From Cylicocyclus nassatus (taxonomy: Eukaryota > Nematoda > Chromadorea > Rhabditida > Strongylidae), in contig CATQJL010000223.1 in assembly GCA_958299035.1 (NCBI GenBank), positions 16,215,742 to 16,279,741 of the forward strand: a DNA stretch of 64,000 bases, written 5' to 3'. Positions 58,392 through 64,000 of the stretch are shown here, piece after piece (positions within the stretch are counted from its first letter, which is position 1; every line of letters starts with the position of its first letter). The position numbers and the translations under genes were made by a program. The notes below the pieces were generated by a model that worked only from the letters and a program-made list of their open reading frames with translations, ran no database searches and was not told where the DNA came from.

Positions 58392-59693
58392 TAGTGAAAT
58401 CATCATTCTACGAACGTATGTTGTTATTGTTAGTTTCAGTTGTTGTTTGTTGACTCAATTTGTTGTTTATTGTTGTTTTGTTATTCCCTTTGTTTTGTAC
58501 GTATGTAGTATGATGTATTGCGCGAGGACGCGCCTATCATATTTTTGCTTCAATCCATTGAATTTTGTGTCAAGAGTTTGATCTTCGAATAAACTAAGTG
58601 TCGGTTCATTTGATTGCTTACATGGACATGCTAATACCCTTATTTGACTTTTTTACCCGATTACGACTTTTCTGTGCATAGCTTTTGCAGTGCCACAGCC
58701 ACGGATTTGGATTCCCTTGGATCAGACTTTTACTTCACCCAGCCCAGGTCAAGCACCTCCTACGCCGTATCTACTGCCAGGTATTTTTCAGCGCATGCGC
58801 GCGTTATTTTGAACAGCCAAGGTTAGGCATTGTGCATTTTGCATATCTTATTTTTTGTTGCGCATACGCGCCTTAGGTAGTGGAAGAGCTTGCTACCCCT
58901 TTTTTTGTCTGCGCGTATTTGCTAACCTTGTGCCTTGTGCAGTTTGCGTAGAGGACGCCCGCGCATTAACATCCTTGTTGTGGGAGGCTGGACTGAAGTC
59001 CATTTTTTAACATCTTTAGCCTGCGCGATTACGTTTTTCATTGCCATCTACATGCATTTGGTCCCCGTTCGCGCATGGGAGGAAGCGCTCGCGCGCCTCG
59101 GTAACATCATTTCAGACGTGAGCGCAGGATTTTGGGACCTTCCAGGGTAGGTACTGCGTCAGCATCACTACGGAGGCAGTTGATTCGGTATGTGTGGTTC
59201 GATTTTGTTTGATTTTGACCTCGTAAATAATGTGTCTTACAGAATTGTATCATTTGGTTGAGCACACCTGGTTATGGATGGTTGTCTGAACGCGCATGTC
59301 CGAATCACCTCCATGGCACCAACAGCAACTACTACCGCATCTACCTGCCCAATAATCAATACATTAGTCTGTTTCACCTTCACTAACTGTGGATGTTCAG
59401 CTATTTTTTACTATCCTTTTTAGCTGTATTTTGTTTTGTGTTTTCATCCATAGTTCAGTTGGCGCGTCGTGCGCATCGGTGTAGAACTGTATCAAGTATT
59501 CGAGCGCGATAGCGCCCTTGTGAAGGTGTTGCATTCTTGCACGGGCCGAGTTGTTCATTTTCCCTTGTCGCGCGCCCCTACTGTGCTGCCGATGGCGAGT
59601 TTCTTTTTTTGGCTATACTCGGTTAGGTGTTCTCCGTTGTGGACTCCAGCGCTATCACGTAACCACCATCCGAACGTCCAAGTCCACTGTTTC
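58392..59693 (+). other. BEL 3' untranslated or accessory region
   Basis: 1.3 kb between pol and the purine tract. Small ORFs include one at 58,935-59,150 with one hydrophobic segment (FLTSLACAITFFIAIYMHLV) and one at 58,644-58,826. There is no signal peptide, cysteine pattern or length to support an envelope protein. GCGCGC-rich words are frequent, as in the LTR. Confidence 0.4.
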
Positions 59694-59708
59694 GGGGGGG
59701 GGGGGGAG
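59694..59708 (+). promoter_or_regulatory. Polypurine tract
   Basis: Thirteen G followed by AG, directly before the 3' LTR; the place where plus-strand DNA synthesis is primed. Confidence 0.85.
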
Positions 59709-60480
59709 TGTCGCGGCTCGCGATGCAAGCCACTCCTCGAAACAGGAGGCCGGGAGCGCTGGCTATCGCGTTACTTGGCGCGCTTTCAAGATCGCGCCAA
59801 GACCTCTCCTGCTGGGCGCGTTGCCAAGTCACAGGGTATATAAGGGCGCGCAGGCCGCGGTCTACGCCTCTTCGATTTCCGTTCGTATTGATCGTTTTAT
59901 GATTTCGTTCGTGCTGGCAGCGCCTCCAACAGCTCCCGCAGATGATCATCGGTTTCGAGCGGTTGAGCCTTTGTTATCTTCTTGGTTTTGGAGACGCGCA
60001 GCTGAATGTTATGGCTCTCTTGCGTAGGAAGTGTACTCGCGGGAGTGGAGAGGGGTCACACCGTCCCGGAAGGGCCAGGGGCTTGCGGTTGACCCAATGG
60101 AGAGCCCGGAACTACTTGTTGAAGTCGATCACCATTAGCATCGGCAGCACGGGACGAGGCGGCTCGTCCCGTGTTTAGTTTTTCCTGGATTTGAAGTAGT
60201 ATTTTTAGTAATTTTAGTAGTTTTAGTAGTTTTCGTAGTATTAGTAGTTTACTTTTGTGTTTTATAGATAAATGTAGTCTAAATTAGCCGGTCCTTTTCT
60301 CTCTTAGCGTTACGCGCTATTTTACCGTGCCGTTTTATTCTCGTAGAGGGTAGTCCTCGGCAGCGCCCGTCAAGGCGTCATAAACCTTGGTGGACGCGCG
60401 ATATCGTAGGGGACAAACGGGAGTTAGGTGTAGCTGCGGCGAGCACTTGCGGTAGGTGCTGGCCCCACCGAGCCGCCACA
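59709..60480 (+). repeat. 3' LTR
   Basis: 772 bp, same length as the 5' LTR, with about three substitutions. Followed by the target duplication CTGCT. Confidence 0.95.
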
Positions 60481-61024
60481 CTGCTTGATAATATGTTTCA
60501 TTATTATGTCATCGGCACTCTCTTTTTCATACAAGTCATAATTTTCGCTTTTAGCAAAGACTGTGTTTCTGTTATTGTAACAAACACCTAATTCTCTCAT
60601 TAAGGTTTGGATGTAGAACTTTATGCAGAATATGAAAAAATTATTACTGTATCCAGTGGGCAGATCGAAGTGATTCTTGAAGTTTTCGAGTATTCAGTTT
60701 GGCTCTATAAAAAATGGTTTGAATCTGTGTTTGAATTTTCTTAGCAGGGAAGTTTCTATGCTTTTATGTTCTTCAAGTTTGATTTTATATTTTTTGATAT
60801 ATGTATTCATAATGAGTTTAACTGTTGATTAAATCCAATCTGTTATTTCTTTTTTGATAAGTGCTGCTATGTATTATGTATTTGGTACCTCTATTTATTA
60901 CTCTAGCGTCGGTGGTGTCAGGTTGGCAGATACCTAGCAGCAACCAACCACAGACGTTTTAACCAGCCCAGAAAGTAACAGTGGCATTCCTCGTGCCAAT
61001 CACCTTACCTCCCTCAACCAAACA

Positions 61025-61774
61025 CAGGGTGTCCCAAAAAAGATGTGCACTTTTAATCCTTTATAGCTCTCTTGCTGTTGTCTTCTGCCGAATTTTTCAC
61101 TATTTTGTAGAGCGGGCTTGAACTTAGATCTACATCATACAGCGATTTTCTGATATCTACACAGCATTTTTCGAGTATTCTCAGCTTTTTAACACACTGA
61201 CGACCACGCAGATTTTGCTGTTTGTCTTTTGGGACCAAGGCCTTTTACGGATCAGCTCAGTTTTTCAATTATAATTACGTATACTGCCATCTACAGTACA
61301 GTTACAGTAGATCTATGGCTAACAAGAAAGGTAGAAGTCATTCCTAGATTCTGTGCAGAAGAAAGCTCATGGATCAAACAGTCGTCAATGTGTTAAAGGT
61401 GTAATCATATCTCTGACGAATGTTGGAAAAACAGTCAATAGGTTTACCTTGGATAAGTTAGGAAAAAAGCATCACAGCGAAGTGCAAATTTCACATTCAA
61501 AATCAGCGGCTTTAGCCCTGCGCAAGGGTTTATGTATTGTTTTCTTGTCTTTTTGAGCTAAAATATCGCTTTCAATGTCCTAAAATTCTTCTCGATGTTC
61601 CTACCGTAGTCCTACAGTAAGGAAGAAAGACTGAAAATTGGCTCGGCTTGGCTCGGTACTGGTACTCTAGGTTGAACCTCGCTCTACATCATAGTTCTCA
61701 AGCTCGACAAAAGACATGAAAGCAAGAGAGTTATTGATGATCAAACAGTATGCACATCTTTTTGGGCCACCCTG
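61025..61774. mobile_element. CAGGGTGTCCC-family element, right-arm copy (750 bp)
   Basis: Ends CAGGGTGTCCCAAAAAAG and CTTTTTGGGCCACCCTG; TA follows the right end but not the left. Two short ORFs inside (61,053-61,238 minus, 61,353-61,556 plus) are identical to those in the left arm and not recognised as proteins. Confidence 0.8.
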
Positions 61775-61869
61775 TAGAATTTTCTCTTCTTCAACACCTG
61801 AGGTATCTTCTATTTACTGTTTGTTTGCTCCGGCAGGAAGTGACGGGCTAAAAGACTATTTTACCCTAG

Positions 61870-62135
61870 CAATGTCCTCATTACTCACACTGGCTTTGAC
61901 ACGCGTTTACGTGCGTGTATAAGATAAAGATAAAGATATTAAATTTTGCGGCAGTAACATATTACCATTACAAAAAGTTAATAAAATTCCATTGGAATAC
62001 TGTCTACCAAAACTCCATAAAAAACTTATCAAATTTAGGTTTATTATTGGAGCTACTCGTAATAGCATTACACCAATAGCTCTGGAATTGAGACATTTGG
62101 TTCAATACCTTAAAACACATTTCAAAAACTATATA
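61870..62135 (+). pseudogene. PLE RT fragment, right outer copy
   Basis: YCLPKLHKKLIKFRFIIGA and IALELRHLVQYLKTHFKNYI, interrupted at 62,136 by the 216-bp MITE. Mirror of 43,549-43,740 with a few residue changes. Confidence 0.75.
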
Positions 62136-62351
62136 CAGTCGAGTAGATTCAGCGGTAAATATAGTGTGCTTGCACAGAAGGTGAAATGCGGTGAAACTTG
62201 CGCGTGAACAAGTAGCCACGCCAGTACTGCAGGAATCGTGCGCGCGCAATTGGTCGGCGTCACAGTCGAAGCTATTTCTTCACGCGCAAATTTTACCGCA
62301 TCTCACCTTCTGTGCAAGCACACTATATTTACCGCTGAATCTACTCGACTG
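62136..62351. mobile_element. 216-bp TA-flanked MITE, right-arm copy
   Basis: Same length and ends as 43,329-43,544; TA at 62,134-62,135 and 62,352-62,353. Both copies are at the same PLE site, so they were duplicated with the arms. Confidence 0.95.
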
Positions 62352-62437
62352 TACAAGCCATCAGAAATAAAAATATCAATCTTATGATTTGAGATTGATG
62401 TCTTGTAGCCAACGCCGAGATTGTTACAAACTTTATT

Positions 62438-62472
62438 GGCCAACGTTTCGGCTTCTCGCCTTCGTCAGGGCC
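62438..62472 (-). ncRNA. Hammerhead-like ribozyme motif 4
   Basis: Minus strand: GGCC, CTGACGA (62,468-62,462), A, GGC/GCC stem II with a GAGAA loop, GAAAC, GTT, GGCC, then AATAAAG. Stem I is a 4-bp GGCC/GGCC pair. It belongs to the DNA that replaces the arm homology beyond 62,388. Confidence 0.7.
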
Positions 62473-63184
62473 TGAATGGGGTATCGATTCGTAACCCAGA
62501 CGGGCAAATGTCTTTACGGCCTTACGAAAAAGGTCTAAGCCTTAATTTTGGCCACTAGCTTTGCAACAGTTACTCACCGCACAAACAACACCCTTGGTAG
62601 AACGACCGCTGGGCTGACCGTATATGGAAGAACTAAATGGGAGGTCAGCATAGTCGTCGTGATGAGGAAGTCAGTCGCCGAAGCTTTGCTCAATTCTGTA
62701 AGCGTAGAGCTAGGACATTTATTAGCAATGTTTGCAAAAACATCCAGCTGTTCAGTACGTAGAAAATCAGAAAATTCTATATTCCGGACTTTGAGGCACA
62801 CTGAAAAAAATGTTGAAAAAACTAAGAAATTTTGAATTTCAATTTTTTCTTTCTCGCAAGCTTTTTTGTCCGACTTCTTTTTATTGTATTTTGTACTACT
62901 GGCTTGCGGCTACAAGATAGGCCACTTTTCATTCATACTTAGAAACTTTGAAGGAAGTTATGAATTGCCAAATACAAGGTTCTCGCAGAAGAACCTTTTT
63001 TGTCTTTTAGCCCGTATTTCTCTTCCTGTTTATGGTTTGATTATAAGTAAGTTTGCGCTGTGTTGCGAAAGGTTAGCTGCTTCTGCGAGTCTTTACCGCA
63101 TTCAGAAATGTGGATCTTTTAGAAAGTTATAGCACATCAAAGTGAGAATTCGCAAATCGGCCATTCCTTTTGCATCAACCTAAT
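62473..63184. other. No gene seen
   Basis: Right-side DNA without left-arm counterpart. Short ORFs at 62,548-62,835 and 62,866-63,132 show no domain; ACTACTGGCTTGC(G/A)(G/A)CTACAA(G/A)ATA at about 62,897 also occurs near 35,560, suggesting a dispersed repeat. Confidence 0.4.
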
Positions 63185-63850
63185 AGATTTTTGCGGCTCT
63201 TAGAAAGTCATGTTTCGATAATCCCATTTATTCAGAAACATATGGAAATCATTTTGGTCTTGCAAAAATGTGTATTAGAAAGGATGATAGCGGTATTTTG
63301 CGGCATATATTCAAAATTAAATTCATTAGTGATTCTTAAGTTAAAGCAATGCGAATTTAGACTTTTGGGAAACCCTGTATTATACCGATACTATGAACCC
63401 AAACAAAAAATAGATATAACATTATTTCTGAATTATTATGCTTCTTTAATATTATTCTTGATAACAGCTTTTGCAAATTTAGCACAACATCTTGAAACAA
63501 AAAGCTGGTGTACCACAAGGTAGCCACTTAGCCCTTTATTGGCAGATTCCACATTATCTTGGCATAAATGTAAATTATGATTCATAGAGTCAATAACATA
63601 AATCACCTTTTTGCACTCCGATATATGGATGATGGCACAGCTACTCAAATTTACATTCAATCGAAAACGTACACGAAAACAAAGTTCATTGTAATTATCT
63701 CGACTTGAACACTGCTCTAGTTGACAACAGATTAGTAAGCAAAATATATAATAAAACAGAAAGTTTTCATTCTTCTTTTGCTATTTCCATCCACACTAAA
63801 GAGCTATTGTTTACACAAAACTTTGAGAACTGCACGCACGTGCACCTACT
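63185..63850 (+). pseudogene. PLE reverse transcriptase fragment, right side
   Basis: Reads LKQKAGVPQGSHLA (motif B), then after stops HLFALRYMDDGTAT (motif C) and a long downstream stretch (NTALVDNRLVSKIYNKTESF, AISIHTKELLFTQNFE). Diverged copy of the minus-strand fragment at 41,640-42,250, with several stops and frameshifts. Confidence 0.75.
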
Positions 63851-64000
63851 AGGTCGGTCCGAAAGTTTTTTCGGTTTTTTTAGCCTGTCATAAAAACGCG
63901 TGGAATAAAGGCAGGCAAATGCTCTAAGAACTGTCAAGCGCAGTTTTTCTTCCTCTTTCTGCCATTAATGTTTTGAGACCAATCGCTTCAACGGTTTCTG
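63851..64000 (+). mobile_element. Mariner-type element, left end only
   Basis: TAGGTCGGTCCGAAAGTTTT at the start of the segment resembles nematode mariner ends; the element runs off the window. Confidence 0.55.

Larger units (their letters stand above)
50085..60480 (+). mobile_element. Nearly complete BEL/Pao LTR retrotransposon (10.4 kb)
   Basis: Two 772-bp LTRs (TG...CA), a 5-bp target duplication CTGCT (50,080-50,084 and 60,481-60,485), a primer-binding site, a 1.4-kb leader, gag-protease-RT-RNase H-integrase, a purine tract and the 3' LTR. The left arm of the palindrome supplies the empty site, GATTTGCTGCTTGATAAT when reversed. The LTRs differ at only about three positions, so insertion is recent. 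Coding is damaged by one frameshift and one stop. An ordinary BEL/Pao element is 5-10 kb; the extra length lies in the leader and the 1.3-kb region after pol. Confidence 0.95.
60486..62388. repeat. Right arm of the inverted duplication, outer part
   Basis: Continues the mirror of 43,283-45,240 after the BEL insertion. Identity to the left arm ends at CTTATGATT (62,388 against 43,283), beyond which the two sides carry different DNA for about 0.8-1 kb. Confidence 0.9.

Noticed and set aside
43283..62388. A giant natural palindrome, Polinton or inverted gene pair
   Set aside because: A synthetic primer sits at its exact axis, and the content is PLE fragments and MITEs with no DNA polymerase B, capsid or other Polinton genes.
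1..64000. CRISPR arrays, bacterial operons, rRNA genes
   Set aside because: No regularly spaced direct repeats with unique spacers, no ribosome-binding-site-led operons and no rRNA-like conserved segments were seen.

Overview
The window looks like an AT-rich nematode nuclear genome. The evidence is a Srx-type chemoreceptor gene with short GT-AG introns on the minus strand (30,967-36,697), a candidate spliced-leader RNA gene whose first 22 nt differ from nematode SL1 at one base (2,284), and a dense load of BEL/Pao, Penelope-like (PLE), RTE and Helitron elements plus TA-flanked Tc1/mariner-type foldback elements. Species cannot be named from sequence alone; a clade V (rhabditid/strongylid) worm is a guess.

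Layout. 0-5 kb: decayed BEL/Pao integrase (minus), the SL-like RNA, and a PLE endonuclease end followed by a hammerhead-like motif. 4-22 kb: mostly non-coding DNA with foldback elements, a tRNA-derived SINE-like unit, decayed exons of a membrane protein (12.8-14.0 kb), an orphan Srx exon (15.1 kb) and a diverged direct duplicate of DNA found again at 31.7-39.7 kb. 22.6-27.6 kb: a 38-bp minisatellite, a Helitron helicase remnant, and an RTE-like non-LTR element fused to it. 31-37 kb: a six-exon Srx chain whose splice phases all agree; its long introns hold unrelated repeats. 38.5-41.6 kb: a 177-codon exon-like ORF of unknown function and more TA-flanked elements.

41.6-64 kb is dominated by a large inverted duplication of PLE-rich DNA. 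The arms run from 47,641 leftwards to about 43,283 and from 47,668 rightwards to about 62,388. A young 10.4-kb BEL/Pao element (50,085-60,480) sits in the right arm only, with a 5-bp target duplication. The 26 nt between the arms (47,642-47,667) match the SMART-type cDNA/PCR amplification oligonucleotide. The palindrome is therefore most simply read as a library or assembly chimera joining two similar copies, not a natural inversion, and order and orientation across 47.65 kb should not be trusted.

The Srx gene is the only locus here that looks like a functioning cellular protein gene. The BEL element is almost complete (gag, protease, RT, RNase H and integrase are all recognisable) but carries one frameshift, one in-frame stop and a YVDN box in RT. 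The hammerhead-like motifs and the GIY-YIG endonuclease and RT fragments belong together as parts of PLE retroelements.
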